The notes beneath the pieces are model-generated. The model saw only the letters and a program-made list of their open reading frames with translations. It had not been told where the DNA came from and searched no databases. Both the position numbers and the translations under genes were made by a program. DNA of 60,732 bases from positions 64,534 through 125,265 of the forward strand of contig JAHEKE010000007.1 of NCBI GenBank assembly GCA_024638505.1, given 5' to 3'. Below, one piece after another: positions 46,851-55,751 of this stretch. Positions within the stretch are counted from its first letter, which is position 1. Every line of letters starts with the position of its first letter. Origin of the DNA: Gammaproteobacteria bacterium. Its GTDB lineage: Bacteria > Pseudomonadota > Gammaproteobacteria > Arenicellales > JAANXG01.

Positions 46851-47209
46851 AAAAAACAATAAACAGTAAGGAATGTAACCGACGCGTAAAAACGTCACGG
46901 ACTATACCTTTAAGCGCACATGGAATCACCTGTAAGAGTTAGGAGTGGCGCCCCATCCCAGATTCAGAAACCCCAATCCGTTGTCCCTCAATTGCGGGTC
47001 ATTTAGCCATGTAAGAAACGTCCAACTCCTGTGCCTAGTTTTTTAATACGTTACTAGCAGCAGACGCAGACACAACATGTCCTTTAAATAAGCCGCTTTA
47101 CAGGTGTAAAATTCCGAAATTGGGTGTCCGTTACTGTGGGGGTGGCGTGAAATTTCTATTTCAATCGCGTATCCGTGCTGGGTCAGCACACACTGTGCCT
47201 GAGGGGTGC
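46851..47209. other. Interval upstream of surE
   Basis: About 360 bp without a supported gene. It should contain the surE promoter (minus strand) and signals for the small plus-strand genes after it. GGTGTAAAATTCC at 47106-47118 resembles an extended -10 on the plus strand; a similar GGTGTAAAATCC precedes the lipoprotein gene near 972. Confidence 0.4.
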
Positions 47210-47374
47210 ATGATGGCTGTGCTCGGCAAAAGTGGAGGCAAACCACCTGTTGATTTGTTGCTCGCGACAAACCGGGTGTATCGAGAAAAAGTTGCGCGGA
47301 ATACACTTCCGCTAACGGAGTTTTCAGGGAAGATAGACGGCTTGTTTCGAAGTCGGGATCATGTTTATGTTTGA
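47210..47374 (+). CDS. Small protein of about 54 residues, unknown
   Basis: Starts at one of two adjacent ATGs (47210 or 47213) placed just after GAGGGG, a good ribosome-binding site for the second. The product is basic and soluble-looking (MAVLGKSGGKPPVDLLLATN and on), without a membrane segment or known motif. Its last 14 nt overlap the start of the next small gene, suggesting coupled translation. Confidence 0.45.
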   Translation: MMAVLGKSGGKPPVDLLLATNRVYREKVARNTLPLTEFSGKIDGLFRSRDHVYV

Positions 47375-47615
47375 AGCAACTTTACTCATTTTTGCATGTA
47401 TCTCACTTGTTGTCGCCATCTCAGCTTTATTGAAATTGCGGCATAACGCTAAGAGCGCTTCAAACCGGATACGCGAGGAACGGGGATATGTTAAAGGTGA
47501 ATTCCTCTCCCCTGCGGATGTTAAACCGGTTGGCGATTGGAAGGAGAGGAATCACGGTGGGACCAAACTGCACCTTGCGGCCCACAATGGGAATTTGATC
47601 AATCCACCCGTCTAA
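47361..47615 (+). CDS. Small single-helix membrane protein, unknown
   Basis: 84 residues (82 if the second ATG, 47367, is used). One N-terminal transmembrane helix (about 5-24, EATLLIFACISLVVAISALL), a basic juxtamembrane stretch and a hydrophilic tail. It overlaps the preceding small frame by 14 nt. No recognised family. Confidence 0.45.
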   Translation: MFMFEATLLIFACISLVVAISALLKLRHNAKSASNRIREERGYVKGEFLSPADVKPVGDWKERNHGGTKLHLAAHNGNLINPPV

Positions 47616-47832
47616 TTGAATAGGGCTATAAATCCTGCTCAGACTCAGACCACAGAGGTCCTGGAGGAGTGTGAGCAGATTTAAATCTAATAGTGTTTCA
47701 TATTTTGAGTTAGCGATTCATCACCCCTACCGAACTCCAATTGAATACCACCATCCAATCGTTGCAGTGAAATGCTGCGCTGCGTCATAATGCGCTTCCC
47801 CCACCGCAGTAAATTTAGTGGAGACGTCAGCC

Positions 47833-48606
47833 ATGACCCTTAAAAATAAAGTCGCCCTGGTGACCGGTTCGGCCAGCGGCATTGGCCGGAAAATTGCTGA
47901 AACCTACGTCGAGGCGGGGTTGAGGGTCGGCATTGCCGACATCAACATTGAGGCCGCCACCAGTGCTGCGGAGGAAATCGGTCCGGCGGCACTGCCTTTG
48001 TGCATGGATGTAACCAATGAAGACGAAGTTAACGCCGGCGTTGATAGCCTGGCGGCGCATTTTGGCAGCATAGACATTCTTGTCAGTAATGCAGGTATTC
48101 AGCATATCGATGCCATCGTCGACCTAGACTATTCTAGCTGGAAAAAGCTGCTTGCGATTCATTTAGACGGTGCTTTTCTGACCACCCGTGCCTGTATGCG
48201 GAAAATGGTGGAACGGGGCAAAGGCGGCAGTGTAATTTTAATGGGATCGGCACATTCCAAAGTGGCCTCGCCGCTCAAAGCGCCGTACGTAACGGCCAAA
48301 CACGGACTGCTGGGTCTGTGCCGGGTGATTGCCAAGGAAGGAGCAGAGCACGCTATCCGTTCCAACGTTATTTGCCCCGGCTTTGTTTTGACACCTCTGG
48401 TGGAGAAGCAGATTCCTGAGCAGGCCGCGGAGCTCGGTATCAGTGAAGAGGAAGTAGTCAAGAACATCATGCTCAAGGACACGGTTGACGGGGAATTCAC
48501 CACCTTGGACGATGTTGCCAGCGTGGCGCTTTTCCTCGCGGCGTTTCCAACCAATGCCTTGACCGGCCAGTCAATTATGGTTAGCCACGGCTGGTTCATG
48601 CAATAG
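47833..48606 (+). CDS. bdhA: D-3-hydroxybutyrate dehydrogenase
   Basis: 257 residues from ATG 47833, with GGAGA 8 nt upstream; an in-frame GTG at 47818 is less likely. Short-chain dehydrogenase with [14 protein letters not shown] and Tyr-x3-Lys in APYVTAKHG. The substrate-helix sequence [20 protein letters not shown] and the ending VSHGWFMQ are characteristic of 3-hydroxybutyrate dehydrogenase, which oxidises 3-hydroxybutyrate to acetoacetate during polyhydroxybutyrate use. Followed 2 nt later by the patatin gene. Confidence 0.94.
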   Translation: MTLKNKVALVTGSASGIGRKIAETYVEAGLRVGIADINIEAATSAAEEIGPAALPLCMDVTNEDEVNAGVDSLAAHFGSIDILVSNAGIQHIDAIVDLDYSSWKKLLAIHLDGAFLTTRACMRKMVERGKGGSVILMGSAHSKVASPLKAPYVTAKHGLLGLCRVIAKEGAEHAIRSNVICPGFVLTPLVEKQIPEQAAELGISEEEVVKNIMLKDTVDGEFTTLDDVASVALFLAAFPTNALTGQSIMVSHGWFMQ

Positions 48607-48608
48607 CT

Positions 48609-49625
48609 GTGGCCAAAAAGACGAATATTACGCTCGCCCTACAGGGCGGCGGTGCCCACGGGGCGTTCACCTGGGGCGTATTGGATCGCCTGCTAGAAGA
48701 AGCGGACCTGCGTATAACCGGCATGAGCGGGACCAGCGCGGGTGCCATGAACGCGGCCGTGTTGACCGACGGTTTCGAACAGGGCGGGACGGACAGCGCG
48801 AAAGAGAAGCTGCATAATTTCTGGAAGGCTATGAGCGACTTCGGGTCCTTCAGCCCGTATCAGTCCGATCTGTTCAATCCAGGCTGGTCCGGCTGGTCAC
48901 CCATGTCAATCTGGTTCGATACCGTATCCCGCGTCGCTTCTCCTTATCAGTTCAATCCATTCAACGTCAATCCGCTGAAGCGGGTGCTTGAGAACACCAT
49001 AGACTATGACTGTCTTCGGCGCTGCGACTCGATCCGCCTTTACATATCGGCGACCAATGTGCGCACCAACCGGCTACGTATTTTCACCTCCCGTGAGGTA
49101 TCGCCAGAAGTACTGCTGGCTTCCGCTTGCTTGCCAGAACTGCATCATGCAGTTGAAATCGACGGTGCTGCTTATTGGGATGGGGGCTATATGGGCAATC
49201 CAACTCTGGAGCCGCTGCTCCACAACTGTCACTCATCCGATGTGTTAATCATTCAGCTCAATCCTACGGAAAGGGGTACGATTCCCCAAACCGCCATTGA
49301 GATTGCGGAGCGACAGAGAGAGATCACGCTCAACTCCAGCCTCATGCGTGAGATTCGCAATATCGTCTACATCAACCGTGCGGTAGAACAGGGGGATATG
49401 ACGGCACCGCGACTTGCTAAAATCTATCTACACCAGATCTCTGCCCAGGAAATCACGCGCGACTTAAGTGCTGCGAGCAAGTTTGATACCAGCTGGTCTT
49501 TTCTTACCCGCTTGAAGCAACAGGGACGAGAACATGCTGAGGCCTGGTTGAGACGGAACAAGCGCCATCTCACAAAAAAAACGACGCTTCCTCTGCATGA
49601 GTGGGAAGACTATTTAGATTATTAG
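48609..49625 (+). CDS. Patatin-like phospholipase
   Basis: 338 residues starting at a GTG 2 nt after the bdhA stop, so clearly in its operon. Oxyanion motif QGGGAHGAF at 12-20, catalytic serine in GTSAG near 41-45, catalytic Asp in DGGYMGN near 193. Cytosolic, no signal peptide. The pairing with 3-hydroxybutyrate dehydrogenase suggests a role in polyhydroxyalkanoate or storage-lipid turnover, which is an inference from context. Confidence 0.9.
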   Translation: MAKKTNITLALQGGGAHGAFTWGVLDRLLEEADLRITGMSGTSAGAMNAAVLTDGFEQGGTDSAKEKLHNFWKAMSDFGSFSPYQSDLFNPGWSGWSPMSIWFDTVSRVASPYQFNPFNVNPLKRVLENTIDYDCLRRCDSIRLYISATNVRTNRLRIFTSREVSPEVLLASACLPELHHAVEIDGAAYWDGGYMGNPTLEPLLHNCHSSDVLIIQLNPTERGTIPQTAIEIAERQREITLNSSLMREIRNIVYINRAVEQGDMTAPRLAKIYLHQISAQEITRDLSAASKFDTSWSFLTRLKQQGREHAEAWLRRNKRHLTKKTTLPLHEWEDYLDY

Positions 49626-49718
49626 GTGAAACTTCTCTGATCTAAGGGGCGCGGGTTGTTCCTGTTGCTGCTATAAACCTTACCGTGACCGGGCGCTGCC
49701 ACCTCTACTGTTGTTTGT

Positions 49719-49811
49719 TTAAAAGAACAGCCTGCTGGCAAGCCAGAATGCACCGGTCAGACACAGCGCACTCAGCAGCAGGATAGACAGCAATAGCAGC
49801 ACCTGATCCAT
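49719..49811 (-). CDS. Very small membrane protein, 30 residues
   Basis: The frame encodes a peptide starting MDQVLLLLSILLLSALCLTG, then AFWLASRLFF: essentially one transmembrane helix. AAGGAT lies about 7 nt before the ATG, a good ribosome-binding site. It is convergent with the patatin gene. Size and shape resemble accessory subunits such as CydX or KdpF, but no partner gene is nearby, so no function is proposed. Too short for automatic gene finders. Confidence 0.5.
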   Translation of the reverse strand: MDQVLLLLSILLLSALCLTGAFWLASRLFF

Positions 49812-50447
49812 TTCTACATCCTTTTCGGTCTTCCGCTTACCGTCAACTTTCGATTGAATGTCTTTGGTCGTTAGCACAAGGTTAGAAGGCAAAATTGATG
49901 TAACTTTTTAAACAATACACGTAACAACTTGATAAGGCAAATAATTACATCAGAGGCTGCGTTTCCATAATTAGTGTATGAGCGATGTTCGCTACCGGCC
50001 ACAGCACCGCGGCAACAGTAAACGCGCTGCCTTGCTCAGTACGCGTTAAAGCACGAACTGCTCAGCACGATCAGCGTCAGGTCGCGCGGGCGTTGTGCGC
50101 CTTTTCGGCTGGGATCGTCAAATCGCTTTGCAGCGAAGCAATCAGCGAACTTCCGAGCCGGCGCCAAAAAAAATGCTCAACATATTTCATTGGCAAACGA
50201 ATAGACTTTCTATTCGGAACTTCATTTATAATTAGGCGTGGCCGGTTCTTCATCCGGTTTTCACAATCCACCAGGGGTATGGGTATTGGGGTTCCCACAA
50301 CAACTAACAAACCACGTGCGCAGTTTAACTGCACCGGCGCTTCCCGGTTGTTTTTGCATCTTCCCACGGCACGCGTCTTCGGATAGCAGCGCTATTCTAG
50401 TCTTGGCAACTTGAATGAAAGCATGTTGAGTTCCTAGTACCTGAGAC
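49812..50447. other. Non-coding interval before the 640-residue gene
   Basis: About 635 bp. Open frames occur on both strands around 49985-50386 but overlap each other, lack ribosome-binding sites and show no known pattern. I see no tRNA, repeat or convincing promoter. Confidence 0.4.
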
Positions 50448-52370
50448 ATGACCAAAACCACAGCAAACTGTTTCGGGTGCTTCGCCATCTTATCTATGCT
50501 CTGGCCTCCGCAATGCATAGGAGCGGTGTGGGCAGAAAAGCTACCGGGTAATCAACAGATACTGCAGGCCGCGGTCCAGGAGCTGCAGAAATCAGATCAA
50601 TTTAACGTGCGCGTGGCGCTGAGACGTGCGCTCGATGCGAATAAACCTCGTTATCCTTTTCACTGGCACAACCCATATACAAACCACAGCGGCACAATAA
50701 CGTTGCTTAACGCGATTCAGGTAAAAGAGCATGGTCCGGTGTGCGTACCGCTGATGCATGAGTATTACACGAGCGAATCACCGCAGATCAAGCATGAAAC
50801 AACGGTGTGCAGGGACAGCGCTGGCAACTGGAATGATACCAAAAGCCTGAACAGGTCCTCCGCGCCCACGTATCTGCAGCTGTACGCAGCAGAAACGGTG
50901 TTCCAGATACAGGGGGCGCTAAGACGCCTAGGTTACAACCCGGGTTCCGTTGACGGTGTCTTCGGTGATAGAACGCAACAGGCCATTGAGAAATTTGAAC
51001 GCGACGAGGAGTTGCCCATCACGGGCGTAATCACTGTCGATCTCTCTGAGGCATTGAAGCGATCAGTACACAAGCTTAAAGGCGATTCGCTTGAAAGTAA
51101 GGCACAACCTTCAGATCAGGGGAGGGAGAACTCTGAGATCGCGGCAGCAGCAGCGCGAGTGTCAGCCGAAGAGACCACTTTTACAGCGGTAAAAAAAGGC
51201 ACAGCAGCGCAATCGTCCGGCGCTGGCGTTGGCGCAAACAGAGCATCAGCCGACGACACGACTGCGTCTGAGCCATATCAGCCTTCGTCAACTGGCCTCG
51301 TGTCAAAGGATTTACTGGGGAAACGTCCTGCCGGAAATGCAGCCGCCGGAATCACCGTGGCGCAAGACACACCTGCTGCGGCACCGGCAGAGACCGAGTC
51401 TGCGGTTAGCACTGAGTTGCCAGTATCCTCAACCCTTTTGCCGGATAGGCAGAGCCACAGCGCGGCATCACTTTCGGTCGCTGAGGAATCCGGGAATGAA
51501 GCAGACGGCCCAACAGCGTTTGTGTCACTCAGGCAAAATTTCATGCAGGAGTTGAACAGCCTGATCTACACCGGCCGCGCAAAAATACGTCTTTTTTTCG
51601 AAGCATCGCTAAGCCGAAACACATTCCTTGCGATTACCGGATTAGCAGGCAGCATTGTTTTTGGGTTGCTGGCCTGGATGATCACGGTTAAAACGAGCGC
51701 ATCCACGGCCTCAAGCTCGCAGCAGTCTAAAGCAGCTGAGCGGGAACTCCATGCCAAAATAGCCATCGTTACGGGGCAGCGTGATAGGCATGCGGTTGCT
51801 GAGATTAAGCCTCGTCGCCCTGCTGTCAACGGAGCGCGCCTGACTGTGGCAGGCAGACAAATTACGGCCGGGGCCGAAACCCGGCCGGATACGGAGGGTG
51901 GGGGAGCAGATAAACAAGGTCCGACGTCGTTGCAAGAGAATTTTTCTGCTTTCCGTGAAAAAGCGGCGCCAGTCGCGACCAATGAGCAAGGGATAAAGGT
52001 AAAAAAATCTGCGAATAGCGATTTGCGTTCGAAAACGAGTCCGTCATCGCGAAGCGAACCGCTTGTGCTAACTGGTGGCATAGCGGGCTCAAGCAAAGAC
52101 ACTGATAAATTTACCAATACGCTGCGAGCTATCAAGGAAGCCGAAGAGCTGATTGGGCGAGCGCAACGGATACTGAAGAAAGAAAACATTGATAGCACTA
52201 CTCAGGCCTCCCTCGCACAGGCGATTTATATCGCCTCTAAACTGGTCAGGGACGCCGTCGCTCGCAGTCCTGCCGAAGAGCCCTCGGACGGCGTTACCAT
52301 AGCGCTGCAGGATGCTTCCGGGCTGATTAGGGTAGCGCTGGATAAAAGCTCCCGTGTTGGAGTGCCTTGA
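50448..52370 (+). CDS. Surface-antigen / peptidoglycan-binding / membrane fusion protein
   Basis: 640 residues. Signal-like N-terminus (1-29). About 58-126 resembles the C-terminal domain of 17-kDa surface antigens (HWHNPYTNHSGTITLL, two cysteines, AGNWN). About 150-200 is a peptidoglycan-binding domain (QGALRRLGYNPGSVDGVFGD). Then a 190-residue Ala/Ser/Thr/Glu-rich linker, a transmembrane helix (about 392-416), a charged disordered stretch, and a helical C-terminus (about 545-635, RAIKEAEELIGRAQRILKKE). If the first helix is cleaved, the N-terminal domains face the cell wall and the tail is cytoplasmic. I do not know this architecture. Confidence 0.78.
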   Translation: MTKTTANCFGCFAILSMLWPPQCIGAVWAEKLPGNQQILQAAVQELQKSDQFNVRVALRRALDANKPRYPFHWHNPYTNHSGTITLLNAIQVKEHGPVCVPLMHEYYTSESPQIKHETTVCRDSAGNWNDTKSLNRSSAPTYLQLYAAETVFQIQGALRRLGYNPGSVDGVFGDRTQQAIEKFERDEELPITGVITVDLSEALKRSVHKLKGDSLESKAQPSDQGRENSEIAAAAARVSAEETTFTAVKKGTAAQSSGAGVGANRASADDTTASEPYQPSSTGLVSKDLLGKRPAGNAAAGITVAQDTPAAAPAETESAVSTELPVSSTLLPDRQSHSAASLSVAEESGNEADGPTAFVSLRQNFMQELNSLIYTGRAKIRLFFEASLSRNTFLAITGLAGSIVFGLLAWMITVKTSASTASSSQQSKAAERELHAKIAIVTGQRDRHAVAEIKPRRPAVNGARLTVAGRQITAGAETRPDTEGGGADKQGPTSLQENFSAFREKAAPVATNEQGIKVKKSANSDLRSKTSPSSRSEPLVLTGGIAGSSKDTDKFTNTLRAIKEAEELIGRAQRILKKENIDSTTQASLAQAIYIASKLVRDAVARSPAEEPSDGVTIALQDASGLIRVALDKSSRVGVP

Positions 52371-52428
52371 ACAACGCCAGTGCCGCGCTGCGGCCAAGCG
52401 GTATTTCGGGATACGGCGAAACGCCTGA

Positions 52429-53319
52429 TTAGCGCAGCGCTTCTTTGAGGTCCTGCAGCGCGGGAACGAACCAATAGCTGCCGGTAACGGCCCGACAAAA
52501 ATGGATCAACCTGTCATGCAGCCCATCTTCGCCATGGCCAAACATGCGATCCAGCCGCGTCTGCAAGTAACTTTGCCCACAGGCAAAGCCCACAAAATAA
52601 AGACCATGTTCTCTCACCGAACCATAGGGCGTGCTGCGGCGATAAATATGCGCGTCATCCTTCCGTGCGGCCATCCGGCTGATGTGACAATCCGGCGGCA
52701 TGATTCCCTCTTCAAGCTCTATGCCGTCAGCTTTGGTACGCCCAATAGTAGCTTCCTGATCGCGAATAGATAGCGCGTTGAAAGACGCCAGATCGTGAAC
52801 CCATTTCTGGGTGAGCGCAAAACTCCCACCTGCGCCGACACCGTCATGCGGTATCACAACCGTGCGATATCGCGCCGGCCCTGAAGGATTAGCTGAGCCG
52901 ATAACGAATCCGGTTAAATCCCTATTCTGGTACCGGGCGAAGCCGAAAATCTCGAGCCTTGCCAGTGCGCTCTGCTGCATCGCCCATTGTATAAAGCGGG
53001 CCGCCTCAAAATTACGATCGTGGCTGTCACTGTGCAGCCAGAACCAAACATCATTTTGCGTGCGGGGTGCGGTAAATCCCTGAACACCCTCGATGGCACG
53101 AAAGTCCTGAAAATTTTCATCAGCATTCCAGGACATCATTTTAAGCCATAGCGAAGGTCTGAATCCAACAACGATTTGTCCGTCCGGTCCGAGATTCCTT
53201 GTCGCTGCGTTGTACGCGCGAGCGACCATCGACAAGTTGACGTTCTCTATCGATCGATACTCCAGGTGGTAATGGTACGTTGTGCCTTCTTTGAAAACGC
53301 CCGGTTGTGGCTCTTTCAT
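52429..53319 (-). CDS. DyP-type peroxidase with altered catalytic motif
   Basis: 296 residues, the YfeX/TyrA-like (B-type) length, no signal peptide. Proximal heme ligand His212 (CHISRM) and the distal Arg of RRSTPYG (Arg227) are present. The GxxDG motif normally reads GFVDGTENP; here it is GFVIGSANP, with Ile140 (codon ATC, 52900-52902) in place of the catalytic Asp. The rest of the fold (VWFWLHSDSHD, GGSFALTQKWVHDL) is intact and the frame is open, so it is not a simple pseudogene. It may bind heme without normal peroxidase activity. Confidence 0.9.
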   Translation of the reverse strand: MKEPQPGVFKEGTTYHYHLEYRSIENVNLSMVARAYNAATRNLGPDGQIVVGFRPSLWLKMMSWNADENFQDFRAIEGVQGFTAPRTQNDVWFWLHSDSHDRNFEAARFIQWAMQQSALARLEIFGFARYQNRDLTGFVIGSANPSGPARYRTVVIPHDGVGAGGSFALTQKWVHDLASFNALSIRDQEATIGRTKADGIELEEGIMPPDCHISRMAARKDDAHIYRRSTPYGSVREHGLYFVGFACGQSYLQTRLDRMFGHGEDGLHDRLIHFCRAVTGSYWFVPALQDLKEALR

Positions 53320-53377
53320 GACAAATTTAGGAATCCTTAGCGTCGGTCTGGCTTAATGCGCTTACAAAGTAGTCTAA

Positions 53378-54064
53378 TCACTTAAGCGCCTCGTAAGCGG
53401 CTAATCCCTGACGGAATTTTTCCGCATCGCCGCCCTTATCGGGGTGATGGGCATTCGCGTACCTTCTCCAGGCCGCTCTTAATTCTTGTTCTGTATAGTC
53501 GATCGACAATCCCAGCGTTTCGGCTGGATTAGCGGGCTGGAACAGATTGTCCCAGAACTCGCTTTCAATACTACGACGAACTTTGGCGTAAGCCTTGCAC
53601 TTTTTTTCCGAAGTCCAGAGTCGATACTTATGTGAACCTGATCCATCCTGTGGTGACGCGTTATCAATCCAGTTGAAGTTAACCTGAATCCGCTCCCATC
53701 TTACCTTGCCCGTTTTTAGATGGATAGTTTTCATCACCAGGTGTTTTCGCGTCCTCTTATCTGCACTGGTGCGGGCCTGTCGGCTAGTCTGGGTATCGAA
53801 CTCAAAATCATCTTCGTTTGATACCCAAAAATGTTCCGTCAACGATTCGTACTCGTGTTTGAGCTTATTTGCGAGATTTGGTTTTATCGCGCTGCGCCAC
53901 TTTTTTGTCAGCAGACTTGCAAGCTTATCGATATCTGACTTGGTCTCAGCACTCTCCAGGAGGATCTTAACCTGCTTCATAAATTCCGCAGATACTTTAC
54001 CGCGCTGTCCCTTTACGCTCCTTTTGCTTCGCTTTCTACCGGTTACCGTGGGGGAATGACTCAT
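53378..54064 (-). CDS. C-terminal J-domain protein
   Basis: 228 residues. Very basic N-terminus (RKRSKRSVKGQRGK), a middle region with no family I know, and a C-terminal J domain (about 175-228) with the HPDKGG motif and LRAAWRRYANAHHPDKGGD. J domains stimulate Hsp70 ATPases, so this is probably a specialised DnaK co-chaperone. 58 bp upstream of the DyP gene on the same strand; possibly an operon. Confidence 0.85.
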   Translation of the reverse strand: MSHSPTVTGRKRSKRSVKGQRGKVSAEFMKQVKILLESAETKSDIDKLASLLTKKWRSAIKPNLANKLKHEYESLTEHFWVSNEDDFEFDTQTSRQARTSADKRTRKHLVMKTIHLKTGKVRWERIQVNFNWIDNASPQDGSGSHKYRLWTSEKKCKAYAKVRRSIESEFWDNLFQPANPAETLGLSIDYTEQELRAAWRRYANAHHPDKGGDAEKFRQGLAAYEALK

Positions 54065-54312
54065 ACATCAAGCAATCGCATAGACCATCGTTTTTGTCAA
54101 CAAAAGCACCGCATTAGTTTTGCTGCTGAACCATGCCCGCCGCGATGGGTATTCCCGCACAAGAGACAATCTGTCGAGATACGTAGGCGGGTGTCTTTTA
54201 AGCCTATGCAGCAAAGGAGTGGCATTAGCATTAGATTGTTGTCGCACCCTCTCAGAATGCTGAATTATGATCTAAAATGTAAGTTAAGCACGTCGTGATG
54301 GGGGTCACTACG

Positions 54313-54489
54313 ATGTTGGAAAATATCAGCGTTTTACTTACAGCAAACATAGTTTGGTTATCACTTGCTGTGTTCATTCTGTCTCTGGGCAAAATTCTCT
54401 TCGACATCTTCCGGCGCCGTGAAACCAGGAAAATGGCTGCGATGGGATTTAGGGGCGCACTGCCTAAATTAATAAATAGATCTGTCTAA
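54313..54489 (+). CDS. Small single-helix membrane protein
   Basis: 58 residues from ATG 54313, preceded by GGGGGT; starts at 54295 or 54298 are possible. One transmembrane helix (about 10-30, NIVWLSLAVFILSLGKILF), then a basic face (RRRETRK). Followed 27 bp later by another small membrane protein. No known family. Confidence 0.5.
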   Translation: MLENISVLLTANIVWLSLAVFILSLGKILFDIFRRRETRKMAAMGFRGALPKLINRSV

Positions 54490-54516
54490 AGGTTCAAGGA
54501 GCCCGGAGAAGGGAGC

Positions 54517-54726
54517 ATGTTTGAGCTTAACTTTGACTATATTTTGAATTCTGAACACGCACAGTTACTGATTTTTTTCAGCGCGCTGGTGGTAAGCATG
54601 ATTATCTTTATTAAAAAACGTGCGCAGAGAATCCAGGAAAGGCGCGCTTTCAGGAAGCGACAGAATGCTGGTAATCTACCAGACTACAGAGATGACGGTC
54701 AGATCCAGTTAGAGTTCGATTTTTAA
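54517..54726 (+). CDS. Small single-helix membrane protein
   Basis: 69 residues with a strong ribosome-binding site (GAAGGGAGC before ATG). A transmembrane helix (about 15-32, AQLLIFFSALVVSMIIFI) is followed by a very basic stretch (KKRAQRIQERRAFRKRQ) and an acidic end (IQLEFDF). It forms a pair with the gene just upstream. No known family. Confidence 0.55.
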   Translation: MFELNFDYILNSEHAQLLIFFSALVVSMIIFIKKRAQRIQERRAFRKRQNAGNLPDYRDDGQIQLEFDF

Positions 54727-54819
54727 ACCGCACCGCACGCAAGTTTCACGGGCAGGTTTGCACTCGTCGACCAATCCATAAATCGCAATGCATAGTGTCG
54801 TTTGAGGTGAATTAAAAAA

Positions 54820-54897
<78 letters not shown>

Positions 54898-55044
54898 ACT
54901 ACGATAGAGGCGACAGTATACTGATTTCCCGTTCGATGATAAGTGGTTGATGAAGATTCAAGTGGCACGGCGGTAAACCAATGTCAGATTCGGCTGACCT
55001 TGACAATACCTTAGGCGTAAAGAGCGGAGCTATATGCCCCACAA

Positions 55045-55413
55045 CTAATCGCGCAGAATAGAGACGACTTCGTCTATCTCCCGGATCAAGTCAGCGACAA
55101 TCTGCTGCCGGTAGTCTGACACCAGGGGCTTGCCCTCGACCTCACTGTCGTGGTTGAGCTGATTGCGCGCACCACTGATGGTGAAGCCGTCCACGTAAAG
55201 CAGGCTCCTGATCTGCCTGATGAGCTGTACTTCGTGGCGTTGATAGTAGCGGCGATTACCTCTTCGTTTTACCGGTTTAAGCTGAGGGAACTCCTGCTCC
55301 CAGTAGCGCAGTACATGCGGCTTGACCGCGCATAATTCACTTACTTCCCCTATCGTAAAGTAGCGCTTACTTGGAATAGGAGGTAAATCGATATTTTCGC
55401 CGGGATCCAGCAC
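55045..55413 (-). CDS. MerR-family transcriptional regulator
   Basis: 122 residues. N-terminal winged helix (about 16-85, YFTIGEVSELCAVKPHVLRYWEQEFPQLKP) followed by a short helical dimerisation part; no effector-binding cysteines. The conserved gene downstream of ihfA in many gammaproteobacteria, target unknown. 5 bp after ihfA. Confidence 0.92.
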   Translation of the reverse strand: MLDPGENIDLPPIPSKRYFTIGEVSELCAVKPHVLRYWEQEFPQLKPVKRRGNRRYYQRHEVQLIRQIRSLLYVDGFTISGARNQLNHDSEVEGKPLVSDYRQQIVADLIREIDEVVSILRD

Positions 55414-55418
55414 GGTAG

Positions 55419-55736
55419 CTATTTCTCCGTCAGGTCTCGTTGCAGGATATGAGCGTTAGCCGCCACGCGGTCCTTTAGCTTTTGACTCGCTTTGAATGTC
55501 ACCACCCGCCTCGCTGTGATCGGGATTTCCTCGCCGGTTTTCGGATTCCGGCCGGGCCGGGGATTTTTCTCCCGCACACCGAAGTTGCCAAAACCAGAGA
55601 GTTTCACCGAGTCACCGGATTCCAGTGCTATTCGAATCTTTTCGAAAAAAAGCTCCACAAACTCTTTCGCTTCACGCTTATTCAACCCTAACTCGTTAAA
55701 TAGCGTATCGGCTAGGTCTGCTTTCGTGACTGCCAA
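55419..55736 (-). CDS. ihfA: Integration host factor alpha subunit
   Basis: 105 residues (99 in E. coli). HU/IHF fold with [22 protein letters not shown], the DNA-bending beta-arm. The position after pheT identifies it as the alpha rather than beta subunit. It binds and bends specific DNA with IhfB. Confidence 0.96.
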   Translation of the reverse strand: MAVTKADLADTLFNELGLNKREAKEFVELFFEKIRIALESGDSVKLSGFGNFGVREKNPRPGRNPKTGEEIPITARRVVTFKASQKLKDRVAANAHILQRDLTEK

Positions 55737-55751
55737 TACCAGTTCCTCTTA

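Noticed and set aside
49985-50386. 133-codon plus-strand frame and an overlapping 96-codon minus-strand frame
   Set aside because: They overlap each other, lack ribosome-binding sites and have no recognisable pattern.
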